A stretch of DNA of 64,000 nt from M269 sp964640795 (GTDB lineage: Bacteria; Pseudomonadota; Gammaproteobacteria; Enterobacterales; Alteromonadaceae). The stretch covers positions 61,121 to 125,120 of the forward strand of contig CAZXIN010000011.1 of NCBI GenBank assembly GCA_964640795.1, written 5' to 3'. The notes under the pieces were generated by a model that saw only the letters and a program-made list of their open reading frames with translations, made no database searches and was not told the DNA's origin. The position numbers and the translations under genes were made by a program. Below are positions 1-8,659 of this stretch, in pieces (positions within the stretch are counted from its first letter, which is position 1; each line of letters opens with the position of its first letter).

Positions 1-766
1 GTGTTCTGCCATCCTGAGGGAGGCGCCTCTCGGATATATCCAGTCCAGACATCAATTTAAGGCGTAATACCAGTGCAGACGCAATATTTCGTTCCGGGAT
101 TGTGTTTTCTTGCAGAACCCCATCAACACGTTGACGGATACGTAACATACCTTCGTCAGGCTCTATATGAATATCAGACGCTTTTGTTTGTACTGCATCT
201 TCAAAAATAGACTGAAGCAAACGAGCCACGGCTGTGTCTTGTTCACCAGTAGCACCGGTAATGAACTCAAAGTCACCATCTTCCGATGTTTCTTCACCTA
301 ATTCCTTTGCGAAGGCAACAATATCGTCAGTGCGGCGATACACATTGTCATAGGCATTCAGTAGTTGCGACTCTTGAACAACCGCGACAGTAACAGGTTT
401 AGGTAGGATATTACTGATAGCATCAAGTGATGCAAGGTCGGCCGGATCACTCATTCCGACCAATAATTTATCTCCCAGATCTTCAAGTACTAATGCTCTA
501 AAGCGACGAGCTTGTACTTCCGGCAGCAGTTTAACGGTATGTGTACTGAGCTGCTTCTGAGATATATCGATTAAAGGCACGTTAAGTTGCTGCGCCAAGA
601 AACTAAGCAGTCTCCCTTCTGTTACCATTTGCAAGTCGACTAGTGTATGACCTAGTTTTCTTCCAGTCTCTTTTTGAGATGACAGAGCCTGTTGCAATTG
701 TTCAGCCGAAATAACATTTTCATGAACAAGCAAATCACCAAGGCGCATTTTTAATTTAGGCTGCAT
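1..766 (-). CDS. mshE: MSHA pilus assembly ATPase MshE, N-terminal part (runs off the window)
   Basis: Cytoplasmic GspE/PilB-type ATPase that powers MSHA pilus extension. The start codon is at 764-766; about 255 residues are visible and the gene continues past position 1, so the Walker motifs are not seen. The N-terminus carries two tandem MshEN-type motifs: RLGDLLVHENVISAEQLQQA at about residues 8-27, and a second beginning KLGHTLVDLQ about 30 residues later. In this family these bind c-di-GMP. The later segment with SDIHIEPDEG and DISERRLPQDGR matches the start of the GspE nucleotide-binding core. It lies 1 nt after the mshN stop and is probably the last visible gene of the operon. Being next to mshN fits the Vibrio/Shewanella order. 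Confidence 0.9.
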   Translation of the reverse strand, partial: MQPKLKMRLGDLLVHENVISAEQLQQALSSQKETGRKLGHTLVDLQMVTEGRLLSFLAQQLNVPLIDISQKQLSTHTVKLLPEVQARRFRALVLEDLGDKLLVGMSDPADLASLDAISNILPKPVTVAVVQESQLLNAYDNVYRRTDDIVAFAKELGEETSEDGDFEFITGATGEQDTAVARLLQSIFEDAVQTKASDIHIEPDEGMLRIRQRVDGVLQENTIPERNIASALVLRLKLMSGLDISERRLPQDGRT

Positions 767-767
767 A

Positions 768-2006
768 CTATCTTCCTAGCCCCCTTAATCGCTGTTGCAT
801 AAAAGCAGTAACTTGAGAGTCCAACTGATTGAGCGATAACGCTTTGGTATAACCTAGAATAGCGTTTTCACTCTGATTCAATCTATCAGCAGATACACCA
901 AGACCTAACCACCACTTCGCTTGCTCGGGTTCAATATTTGCCAGTACTCGATAATCTTCACTTGCTTGCATAAAAATATTCAAACGTTGAGCGAGCGATG
1001 CTCGTTGATTGTAATAATCAATATTCAAAGTGGCATCAGGAGACACTTTCTGCAATAACACTAACGCATCGTTACTTCGTTCATTTTGCTGGTACAATCG
1101 AGCTAACATCAAGCGAATATCATGCTGCTCAGGGTTCAGTTGTAACCCATATTGCAGCAATACTTCAGCTTTACCAAATTCTCGATTTGCGAATAGCAAT
1201 GACGCAAGCTGTTTTCTCGCATTCACATTATCTGGCTGCTCATTCAATACTTTGCCTAATAACTCTATCGCCCGACCAGTTTCCTTTTCGGCTAACGCTT
1301 TTTTAGCCGATAATTTCAAGTCATCAATATTCGTCCCATCTGACAATTTAACAGCCATAGCAGTACGAGGTTTCTCAGCTTCATCAGAAATTGACTGGGT
1401 ATCACTAGCGCTTTCATCAGGCAATGACACTACTGTTTCTTTCTCACTTAATGAGCTTACTTTATCATTCACTTCAGTAGCAACAAGCTCATCATCAGCT
1501 TCAAGCATAGCCGTTTTAGGCACACTCAGCTCGTCTCCTCTAGCCTGAACTTCAGCTTTGTCAGCCATGACTTGCGAATCCACAGCTTCAACACTTTCTG
1601 CGCTAAGCTCTGAGGAGGCTATAGCTGGCTTATCCTGTTGTGCGTCCTGTTTGGCTATTCTAGCAATATCAGCTATTGCTGATGGTTCAATGCGAGATAC
1701 GCTACTCGCAAGGCTAGCAGGTGACAAGGGCTCTGCCACATCATCACCCACTTGATTCGTTTCTACTCCCCTTGTTTCATGATTTGACTCTGTAGAAACC
1801 TTTACAGTGCCCTCATTATCACCGAACGCAATTGGGCCATATTGAAAATAAGCCCAACCACCTCCAGCCACCAATAGCAAGGCAACAAAAATGAGCACAA
1901 GTGGTAGCTTGCGCTTTTCAGGCGGCTGGTAATCCGCTGAGATACCAGAGCTTTGCTCTCGATTCTCTAGATCATTGAGCATTTTATTCACGACACTCAT
2001 GCCCAA
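768..2006 (-). CDS. mshN: MSHA biogenesis protein MshN (TPR protein)
   Basis: A 412-residue inner-membrane protein. It has a short cytoplasmic N-terminus (MSVVNKMLNDLENRE, typical of MshN), one membrane segment at about residues 35-54, a long Ser/Glu/Ala-rich low-complexity linker (about 70-225) and C-terminal TPR repeats (about 228-405, with NARKQLASLLFANREFGKAE as a representative helix pair). Known MshN proteins are accessory scaffold factors of MSHA pilus assembly with no catalytic role. It overlaps the end of mshM by 10 nt, consistent with translational coupling. The assignment rests on the N-terminal motif, the TPR end and the position between mshM and mshE. Confidence 0.85.
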   Translation of the reverse strand: MGMSVVNKMLNDLENREQSSGISADYQPPEKRKLPLVLIFVALLLVAGGGWAYFQYGPIAFGDNEGTVKVSTESNHETRGVETNQVGDDVAEPLSPASLASSVSRIEPSAIADIARIAKQDAQQDKPAIASSELSAESVEAVDSQVMADKAEVQARGDELSVPKTAMLEADDELVATEVNDKVSSLSEKETVVSLPDESASDTQSISDEAEKPRTAMAVKLSDGTNIDDLKLSAKKALAEKETGRAIELLGKVLNEQPDNVNARKQLASLLFANREFGKAEVLLQYGLQLNPEQHDIRLMLARLYQQNERSNDALVLLQKVSPDATLNIDYYNQRASLAQRLNIFMQASEDYRVLANIEPEQAKWWLGLGVSADRLNQSENAILGYTKALSLNQLDSQVTAFMQQRLRGLGR

Positions 2007-2908
2007 ACCTCAGGATAAAAATAAAAACTGCCAACACCAGCAACAGCAATGAAAGCCAATAACGCACAACTAAACCATAACAATTTACGACTGGAGACAA
2101 ACGTTGCTTCTGTATCCTTAATAGCTAACACCACATGATTATGACTAACATGGCTTTTTCCTTCACCGTAAGCGAGCATAAGTGCTTTGTGACATAAAAC
2201 ATTAACCAGCCTAGGTGTCCCACGAGTTGCTTTGTGTAATCTTTTACAGCAGCGATCGTTGAATGCTTCACCACCTTTAAAACCAGCCACTGCCATACGA
2301 TGTTTCACGTATTGTCTTAACTGATCGAAATCCATTGCTTTCAATTCATAACTAAAGGTAATGCGTTGTTTGAGCTGCCGTAACTCAGGCAAATTTAATT
2401 TTTCATTTAATTCAGGCTGCCCGAATAGTACGACATGGATAAGCTTTCTGGATTCAGTCTCCAAGTTAGTAAATAGTCTCAGCGCTTCGATGCTTTCTAT
2501 AGGTAAAGCTTGTGCTTCGTCAATAATCAATACAACTGACTTATTAGCACGATTTATTTGAATCAATCTTTCATGTATGAGGCGAGTAAACTCTTGTTGG
2601 TTCAGGTCCCCATCAACCTGTACCCCTAACTCGGCTGCTACCTCCCTTCGTAGCTCTTCAGGTGATAAGTTAGGATTTGGTAAATAAGCCAACCCAAAAT
2701 GTTCAGGCAGCTCGTTGAGTAGCTTGCGACAAATCAGCGTTTTACCTGTCCCTACTTCACCAGTGACCTTTATAAAACCTTCACCGGTTTTTAACGCTGT
2801 CGTGAGCACCTGCAACGCCTCTTTATGGCTCGGCAAACCAAAAAAATAACTCGTATTAGGTGTTAATGTAAAAGGTAATTCTTTCAACCCAAAATGATAC
2901 AAGTACAT
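1997..2908 (-). CDS. mshM: MSHA biogenesis protein MshM (ExeA/GspA-like AAA ATPase)
   Basis: A 303-residue AAA ATPase of the ExeA/GspA type. Visible are the N-terminal signature YLYHFGLKELPFTLTPN, a Walker A motif GEVGTGKT at about residues 50-57, a Walker B-like VVLIIDEAQ at about 125-133, the sensor region LFGQPELNEKL, and one membrane segment near the C-terminus (about 275-295). In ExeA-type systems the ATPase helps insert or assemble the secretin, which suits its place directly after the secretin gene mshL. The length is usual for MshM. Confidence 0.9.
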   Translation of the reverse strand: MYLYHFGLKELPFTLTPNTSYFFGLPSHKEALQVLTTALKTGEGFIKVTGEVGTGKTLICRKLLNELPEHFGLAYLPNPNLSPEELRREVAAELGVQVDGDLNQQEFTRLIHERLIQINRANKSVVLIIDEAQALPIESIEALRLFTNLETESRKLIHVVLFGQPELNEKLNLPELRQLKQRITFSYELKAMDFDQLRQYVKHRMAVAGFKGGEAFNDRCCKRLHKATRGTPRLVNVLCHKALMLAYGEGKSHVSHNHVVLAIKDTEATFVSSRKLLWFSCALLAFIAVAGVGSFYFYPEVWA

Positions 2909-2912
2909 GGCT

Positions 2913-4604
2913 TTAATTCACATATAACCAATCAGCCAAATTTTCCCGGCTTTTCTTTAATTCCTTCTTCCATGTGTCAACACCGACAACTGTAGGTTTA
3001 ATCAAAATAATCAGTTCTTTTTTAACCTCAACTTCTCGACGACTTTTGAATAACTCACCTAAACCAGGAATACTGCCGAGCAAAGGCGTTTTAGAATTCG
3101 TCTTCTCGATAATGGATTGCATCAACCCTCCAATAACAACTATTTCTCCTGAACGTGCTTGAATGACAGTATCAGACTCCCGAATATTGCTCATAGCTAA
3201 TGGTAAAATGAACTGTTCCTGATTCAGTGTTATCACGCGCTCTTGTTCTTGTGTCTCGATGACAGAAGGGTGAACATGCAACATAACATTCCCTATATCA
3301 TCAATTTGAGGTGTCACGTCTAGTGCAATACCTGAAAAGAAAGGCGTGAGTTCAATATCAGGCGTCGTCTGGGTTGCTGCAGCAGTAATCGTACTTTGGT
3401 TTGATATATCGGTAACAAAGTATTGGTCGTCACCAACCTTAATAATGGCTTTTTGATTATTAGTTGCAGTCACTCGTGGACTAGACAGAACTTGCACATT
3501 CCCTTGCGTAGACAACAGCGAAATGACGCCACTAAAGTCTTGATTAACAAAAGCTAAGCTGGTCACACCGCCTAACGCTGCACTCACATCATTCCCTAAA
3601 GCGGTTGCAGATTGAGAGAACTGAAAATCTGTAGACCCAGAATTGGTTAAAATCTGTGTCCAGTTAATGCCTTGCTGATAACCATCTTCTAGAGATACTT
3701 CAAGAATGCGGGCTTCCAAAATAACCTGACGTTGCACATTTTCTTCAGTTGTATTTAGAAAAGCTTTCACAGCACGAATCTCGTCAGGCATTGCTCTCAC
3801 TGTCACCAAACCTGACTGAGGCGAAACCACAACAACACGCCCTCCTTCTTCACCAACCAGAGCTTCTAGCGTTTCCTCTAGGTCAGTCCAGAAATCTGTT
3901 TCTGTTACCGTAGAGATATTGGTGCCATTAACATTATTATTACCTCCTAGATTACCGCCGCCACCTCCCAATGAATTATTTCCACCAAGATTGTTACCGC
4001 TAAAGTTGTTATTACCGCCACCAAAGCCGCCTCCAGCATTATTGTTACCATTAGCACCGCCACCCGTTTGGGTGACACCACCTGATGTCACGCTACTTTG
4101 CGTCAAGCCAACTCGCTGCAGTTGTAGGTAATTGACAGTAATAGTCTCAGTACGCATGCCCGCAGGGAAAACACGATAAACATTCCGTTTACGTTGAATA
4201 TCATAACCGTAAAGATCAGACACCAATTCAAACACTTCAGATAAAGGCACTTGCTTAAGGTCAAGCGTTATTTGCCCCTGTACTTCTGGATGAATAGCGA
4301 CACTGTATGGGCTGTCACTCACTAAATTAGCAAAAAACGCTGTTGCTTCAACCTGATCAGCTTTGATATCGAATTTAGTTTCGCCAAACAGTCCAGCTTG
4401 CTCGCTATCACTATTTGCTGACGGCAACAATGCTTGAGTCACAGCATCAGGCACTTCTCTCAGCGCACCTTCTTGTTGTTGCTCCATTTCTTCTAGTGAC
4501 TTGTCTAGCACTCCTACAAGCTCATGCTCAGGTTTAGACTGACATCCCCACAATGTTATGCAGAGAGTAGCAATGGCGAGGCGATTAAAATTCATTCTGA
4601 GCAT
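2913..4604 (-). CDS. mshL: MSHA secretin MshL (outer-membrane pore lipoprotein)
   Basis: The outer-membrane secretin through which the MSHA pilus passes. The N-terminus has a lipoprotein signal with lipobox LWGC, then a secretin N0-like domain (about 75-150), a short-domain segment, and the C-terminal secretin beta-domain with VQVLSSPRVTATNNQKA and VVIGGLMQSIIEKTNSKTP at the usual places. Residues about 172-233 form a Gly/Asn-rich insert (GGGNNNFSGNNLGGNNSLGG) that is longer and simpler than in most secretins. The start used gives MLRMNF; an internal ATG three codons later is equally possible. The gene overlaps mshK by 20 nt. Confidence 0.92.
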   Translation of the reverse strand: MLRMNFNRLAIATLCITLWGCQSKPEHELVGVLDKSLEEMEQQQEGALREVPDAVTQALLPSANSDSEQAGLFGETKFDIKADQVEATAFFANLVSDSPYSVAIHPEVQGQITLDLKQVPLSEVFELVSDLYGYDIQRKRNVYRVFPAGMRTETITVNYLQLQRVGLTQSSVTSGGVTQTGGGANGNNNAGGGFGGGNNNFSGNNLGGNNSLGGGGGNLGGNNNVNGTNISTVTETDFWTDLEETLEALVGEEGGRVVVVSPQSGLVTVRAMPDEIRAVKAFLNTTEENVQRQVILEARILEVSLEDGYQQGINWTQILTNSGSTDFQFSQSATALGNDVSAALGGVTSLAFVNQDFSGVISLLSTQGNVQVLSSPRVTATNNQKAIIKVGDDQYFVTDISNQSTITAAATQTTPDIELTPFFSGIALDVTPQIDDIGNVMLHVHPSVIETQEQERVITLNQEQFILPLAMSNIRESDTVIQARSGEIVVIGGLMQSIIEKTNSKTPLLGSIPGLGELFKSRREVEVKKELIILIKPTVVGVDTWKKELKKSRENLADWLYVN

Positions 4605-4956
4605 CTCTTTTTATAATAACGTCATTGAGTACAAGCTCCTGTGTACCATTTTCATTCTTTAGTACGACTTTCTTTGGGTGTATGGCGAGCACTTCCATAC
4701 CATTCCAAGTTTGTCCTTCAAGGACTGTATCACTGTTAATCACTGCCGAGCGACCACTCGGTTTAATAAAAACGGCTGTTAACCTTGCACCAGTTGATGA
4801 CTGACTTTCAGCACCATCGACGATATCTCCACTCACAACTACTGGTGGCTTCGTTGGGTCAGGCAACACTTTATTTTGCGCAAAAACGCCTACCGTATAC
4901 ATGACACTAAACGCGACAAGTAAAATCGAGCAATAAGGTGATATTAGTCTATTCAA
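4585..4956 (-). CDS. mshK: MSHA biogenesis protein MshK
   Basis: A 123-residue exported protein with a signal peptide ending near VGVFAQ, then the DPTKPP motif shared by MshK and PilP/GspC-like proteins, and a small beta-rich domain (LTAVFIKPSGRSAVINSDTV). Proteins of this type link the inner-membrane pilus platform to the secretin. Its place between mshJ and mshL and its length fit MshK. It overlaps mshL. Confidence 0.85.
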   Translation of the reverse strand: MNRLISPYCSILLVAFSVMYTVGVFAQNKVLPDPTKPPVVVSGDIVDGAESQSSTGARLTAVFIKPSGRSAVINSDTVLEGQTWNGMEVLAIHPKKVVLKNENGTQELVLNDVIIKRDAQNEF

Positions 4957-4958
4957 AG

Positions 4959-5630
4959 TTAAGCTCCGATAAACGCTTCACTGGTACTGACAGTATAAAG
5001 TTCAATATGAACACGCGCAGCAGGGTATTCTTCAACTAAATAATCGAATTGTCGCCAATAGAATCGCCATTCTAGCTGTTCAATATCGTTTAAATAACGC
5101 TGTACATCAAAATAGCTCCCCTCGACCACAATCTTTACGCCATGCTGATAGAGCAATACCTGAGGTGCGTCTTCCGGTGTTGTGTTATCAGATTCTTCAC
5201 TTGGTGTGAGTAATTGCTCTGGTGCTATTGACGAAAGTTCAACGAGTTTAAGGCCTTGCGTCCGACTAAGAACTTGCTCCAATACATCCGACATAGCGCT
5301 AGCTGGAATGAGGTCAAAAGTATGATTCTCCAACTGTCTATCTAAGGCTCGGATATCTTCACTGATATCACTAATTCGCTGCCTTAAAGGTTCATCCGGG
5401 TCATCTGCCAAGGCTTTTTCTAGCTCTATAATCTGAGCTTCAAAGCGAGCAATATCCGTTAGGCGTTGTGTTGTTTGCCTTTTTAGTAAGTCACTTTTCA
5501 GATAAAACGGTTCAATCGCTAGTACATAGCCCAGCGCAATAATGAGAATAACGCCTGACAAAATAACTAAATTGCGCTCCCTCAGATTCAACGCATTGAA
5601 CTTACCACTGAGAATATTGAGTTTACTCAT
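4959..5630 (-). CDS. mshJ: MSHA biogenesis protein MshJ (PilO-like)
   Basis: A bitopic inner-membrane protein of about 223 residues: short cytoplasmic N-terminus, one membrane helix (LVILSGVILIIALGYVLAIEP), a predicted coiled coil (about 45-105) and a ferredoxin-like periplasmic domain. This is the PilO/GspM layout, part of the alignment subcomplex with the PilN-like and PilM-like neighbours. A longer ORF starts three codons earlier, but the ATG giving MSKLN has a better placed Shine-Dalgarno (GGAG about 10 nt upstream), so that start is used. It overlaps the upstream gene by 8 nt. Confidence 0.82.
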   Translation of the reverse strand: MSKLNILSGKFNALNLRERNLVILSGVILIIALGYVLAIEPFYLKSDLLKRQTTQRLTDIARFEAQIIELEKALADDPDEPLRQRISDISEDIRALDRQLENHTFDLIPASAMSDVLEQVLSRTQGLKLVELSSIAPEQLLTPSEESDNTTPEDAPQVLLYQHGVKIVVEGSYFDVQRYLNDIEQLEWRFYWRQFDYLVEEYPAARVHIELYTVSTSEAFIGA

Positions 5631-6237
5631 CAATAACATCTCCGTTTATCAAAGGTGTCAGTTGAGCACCAATTTCAAACTGGAGTACATCAGTTTCGTC
5701 GCGGTACATAGTTGCAGCAGCGAATTTTCGACCAGCAAAGTAATCTGCTTGTTTTAAGCTTTTAATCCATTGAGGTACAGCAGCTGCACTCGCAGTCCCC
5801 CCCATTAATTGAAGTTGCTGCTCTGACACTCTTATACGTTTTAACCAGACACCATCTTGATGATACTCTGCTAAATCACGTAAAAGAGCAGAGAAACCTT
5901 GGTTTTTGAGCTGCTCTTTTTTCTCCAACTCACCAATCAACAGCACACGTGCTTGCAACTGTCTTTCCAGAGTTTCGACTTGCATCATCAATGTTTCGTC
6001 ATTCAAGCGGCCGTCTTTAGCGTCACTCAAGACTCTAATCATACTTTGTTTCTCTTCGTACGATGTTGCAAATGGCTCTGCAGCATCAGCATCTGTACGC
6101 CAAGAGGAATAAGCAAAAAAAGTAAATAAGGCAATAACTAAAGTAGCAAGAGACCAAACAAAGCCTGCGAAGCCAAGCGTTACGAGTAGTTGTTTAGGTT
6201 TATAATCGTCCGTGAATAAGTTAACACGGTTCTTCAC
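5623..6237 (-). CDS. PilN-like MSHA biogenesis protein (often called MshI2)
   Basis: A 204-residue bitopic protein with the PilN layout: cytoplasmic N-terminal motif VNLFTDDYKPKQ (PilN proteins carry a similar INLLP-type motif that docks into the PilM-like partner), one membrane helix (about 20-45), a coiled coil (about 70-115) and a small periplasmic domain. It overlaps mshI by 4 nt and mshJ by 8 nt, so translation of the three is probably coupled. Known PilN relatives form a heterodimer with PilO. The function is inferred from architecture and synteny. Confidence 0.8.
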   Translation of the reverse strand: MKNRVNLFTDDYKPKQLLVTLGFAGFVWSLATLVIALFTFFAYSSWRTDADAAEPFATSYEEKQSMIRVLSDAKDGRLNDETLMMQVETLERQLQARVLLIGELEKKEQLKNQGFSALLRDLAEYHQDGVWLKRIRVSEQQLQLMGGTASAAAVPQWIKSLKQADYFAGRKFAAATMYRDETDVLQFEIGAQLTPLINGDVIDE

Positions 6238-7166
6238 GTAGTCGCTTCCAGCAATTTATTGGCAGGTGCAGAAGCCAAGCCACACAGAAAAGAAGATTTG
6301 GATGCGATGGAATCATCAATATCAAAATTATACTCGAGTGGAGTAACATAAATGAGTGTTAATTCACGCATGATCTCACAAATGGCATCTATGTGAGGAC
6401 TGTCGATACTAACAACAATCTTTTTTATTGGTGCTTGTCGTAATTGACTCTCAAAATAATCCATAGAGCGTTGAACCTCCAAAGTGAGATTATCAATACT
6501 GCCCATTTTCAATTCATCTGGAGAGAAGCTTTTAATATTCTCATACCCTCTGAGACGTCGACTAAAATAGAGTTGACCATCTTTAACGATACTCAAACAA
6601 ATATCTTGCCCTGCTTCTTGAACAATAGAAACACAAGGCTCGTTATAATCAGCTAATAAATCACAAGGTGCCATCTCAGCAGCAGTTATTTGTTTCAGCG
6701 TAAGATCACTTTTGATCACACCTTCGCTGACACTTTGGACAATTTCAGCTTTAGTTGCCACCACATTAACTTTATTGACACCCGCGGGTTGAGCAGGTAT
6801 GTCAAAGTAATCTACAACCAACTCACCATCTATTGTCACTATATCTTTAATGCTCCAACGTAACGCCTGAGTTATCTCTTCATCGGCTACCGTTGGTCTG
6901 TCGACTTGAACCATTTCATAATATTCTGTCGCCAAAAATACAAAGGTGGGTGTATTATCTAACTTATTTTGTTTAACCCAATCATCTAAGTCAGACTGCC
7001 ATTGCTCAATAGCAATAAAATGCTGTGTAACCCAAATAAGTTGTTCCCCAGAAGATTTAAAAGCAGAGATCGTTAACCCCTCTCGCCAAAAATGAATGCC
7101 GAGACAGTAGTACTGAGAAGTACTAGCAAAGCGCTGTTTTAAAAACTGTTTCCAACCCGATTGCAT
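6234..7166 (-). CDS. mshI: MSHA biogenesis protein MshI (PilM-like actin fold)
   Basis: A 310-residue cytoplasmic protein related to PilM. Seen are an opening strand region (YYCLGIHFWREGLTISAFK), a central segment with RWSIKDIVTIDGELVVDYFD, and SIVQEAGQDICLSIVKDGQL resembling the second half of an actin-like fold. It is probably the cytoplasmic ring component that binds the N-terminus of the next (PilN-like) gene product. It is the first gene of the visible msh operon. The 290-nt region 7167-7456 between it and the divergent anmK must hold both promoters. Confidence 0.82.
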   Translation of the reverse strand: MQSGWKQFLKQRFASTSQYYCLGIHFWREGLTISAFKSSGEQLIWVTQHFIAIEQWQSDLDDWVKQNKLDNTPTFVFLATEYYEMVQVDRPTVADEEITQALRWSIKDIVTIDGELVVDYFDIPAQPAGVNKVNVVATKAEIVQSVSEGVIKSDLTLKQITAAEMAPCDLLADYNEPCVSIVQEAGQDICLSIVKDGQLYFSRRLRGYENIKSFSPDELKMGSIDNLTLEVQRSMDYFESQLRQAPIKKIVVSIDSPHIDAICEIMRELTLIYVTPLEYNFDIDDSIASKSSFLCGLASAPANKLLEATT

Positions 7167-7456
7167 ACGCGTAAATGATTGATTTAATTATTCATATCTG
7201 ATTAGAGCAAAATAAAAGCTAAAAACCTAGCTTTTTACTTAAAAAAAGTACCTTAAGCCTATAAAAAACAGGACTTTGTTAGCTTTTTGTATCGTCTGTT
7301 CAAATAAAGTTATGCTTAAGTCTAATATCATTCATCTTTTAGTTTTGCCTTACGCTACTTTAACCAATCCCTTAAAAGGCATAGACTCTTGGCCGACAGC
7401 TGCTTTCTAAGCATATAATCTTAAAGTATTACGCCAATAAGCGACAAAAGCCGACT

Positions 7457-8659
7457 ATGCATTCTCACATCAAAAAACTTTACCAACTCTCAAACAAACC
7501 TTATCGCTTTATTATTGGCTTAATGAGCGGAACTTCTTTAGATGGATTGGATATTGCTCTTTGTAAAATCACTCGGGCAGGAACTGATACACAAATCAAA
7601 GTCGTCGCTTTTGATACGCTCGAATATGATGAGACTTATCGGCAAAACATTCGACAAGTATTTTCGAAAAGACAAGGAGATATTCAGCACCTAACACTCA
7701 TGAATGCTTGGGTTGGGAGGCTACACGGTGCTATGGTGAATCGATTTATTCAGGACCGTGGATTGAAAACGGCTGACATTGATTGCATTGCTAGTCACGG
7801 CCAAACTATCTATCACAGTCCTTTAGATCATCATCAAATAGCCGACTTACCTAATGCAACACTGCAGATCGGAGACGGTGACCATATTGCACAAACAACG
7901 GGGATTACGACTTTAAGCGATTTCAGGCAGAAGCATATTGCTGCTGGAGGGCAAGGTGCTCCTTTAGTCATGTACGGCGATTACTTAATGTTCTCCAGTA
8001 AAATCGAAAACCGAGTAATGCTCAATATTGGTGGTATTGCCAACCTAACTTACTTACCCAAATCACGTGATATCAACCAGACGTTCAGTACTGACATCGG
8101 TCCAGGAAACACCATGATGGACTCGCTAGCTTATACCATTGATGCTTCACAGCCTTTCGATAAAGACGCTTCAATCGCTAGCGCAGGGGTTATTAATAAG
8201 CCCCTTCTAAAAGCATTACATACACACTCTTTCTTTGCTCAAAGCTTCCCTAAAACGACAGGGCCAGAGCTATTTAACTTGGATTATTTGCGGCAAGCCA
8301 AGCACTCGGCAAAATGCGAGAACCTCAATATTCATGACTGCATGGCAACACTGAATTACTTTTCAGCAGAAGTTATCTGTCAAAGTATCCAGAGATGTTC
8401 CGCTACTGTCGACGATATCAGTGTTTACATCAGTGGAGGCGGTATTCATAACCCTTTGCTAGTTAACAATATTCAAGAAATAATCCCATCACTCAGCATA
8501 AAAACTACCGACAATTTAGGAATCAACCCAGATGCAAAGGAAGCCGTGTTATTTGCTCTTCTAGCTAACGAATGCTTAGCAGGTTCTTCACAAACATTTC
8601 AGAACTCAAAAGCTAATTTGCCCAATGTTAGTATGGGGAAAATTAGCTTTGCAGGTTAG
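7457..8659 (+). CDS. anmK: Anhydro-N-acetylmuramic acid kinase AnmK
   Basis: Phosphorylates and opens 1,6-anhydro-MurNAc to MurNAc-6-phosphate in cytoplasmic peptidoglycan recycling. Diagnostic motifs are GLMSGTSLDGLD near residue 21, IASHGQTIYH, VNIGGIANLT-like MLNIGGIANLTYLP, and DIGPGNTMMD with a later ISGGGIHNPLL. At 400 residues it is slightly longer than usual, with a short N-terminal extension. It overlaps the convergent symporter gene by 17 nt at the 3' end, and nagZ, whose product acts earlier in the same pathway, follows the symporter. Confidence 0.95.
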   Translation: MHSHIKKLYQLSNKPYRFIIGLMSGTSLDGLDIALCKITRAGTDTQIKVVAFDTLEYDETYRQNIRQVFSKRQGDIQHLTLMNAWVGRLHGAMVNRFIQDRGLKTADIDCIASHGQTIYHSPLDHHQIADLPNATLQIGDGDHIAQTTGITTLSDFRQKHIAAGGQGAPLVMYGDYLMFSSKIENRVMLNIGGIANLTYLPKSRDINQTFSTDIGPGNTMMDSLAYTIDASQPFDKDASIASAGVINKPLLKALHTHSFFAQSFPKTTGPELFNLDYLRQAKHSAKCENLNIHDCMATLNYFSAEVICQSIQRCSATVDDISVYISGGGIHNPLLVNNIQEIIPSLSIKTTDNLGINPDAKEAVLFALLANECLAGSSQTFQNSKANLPNVSMGKISFAG

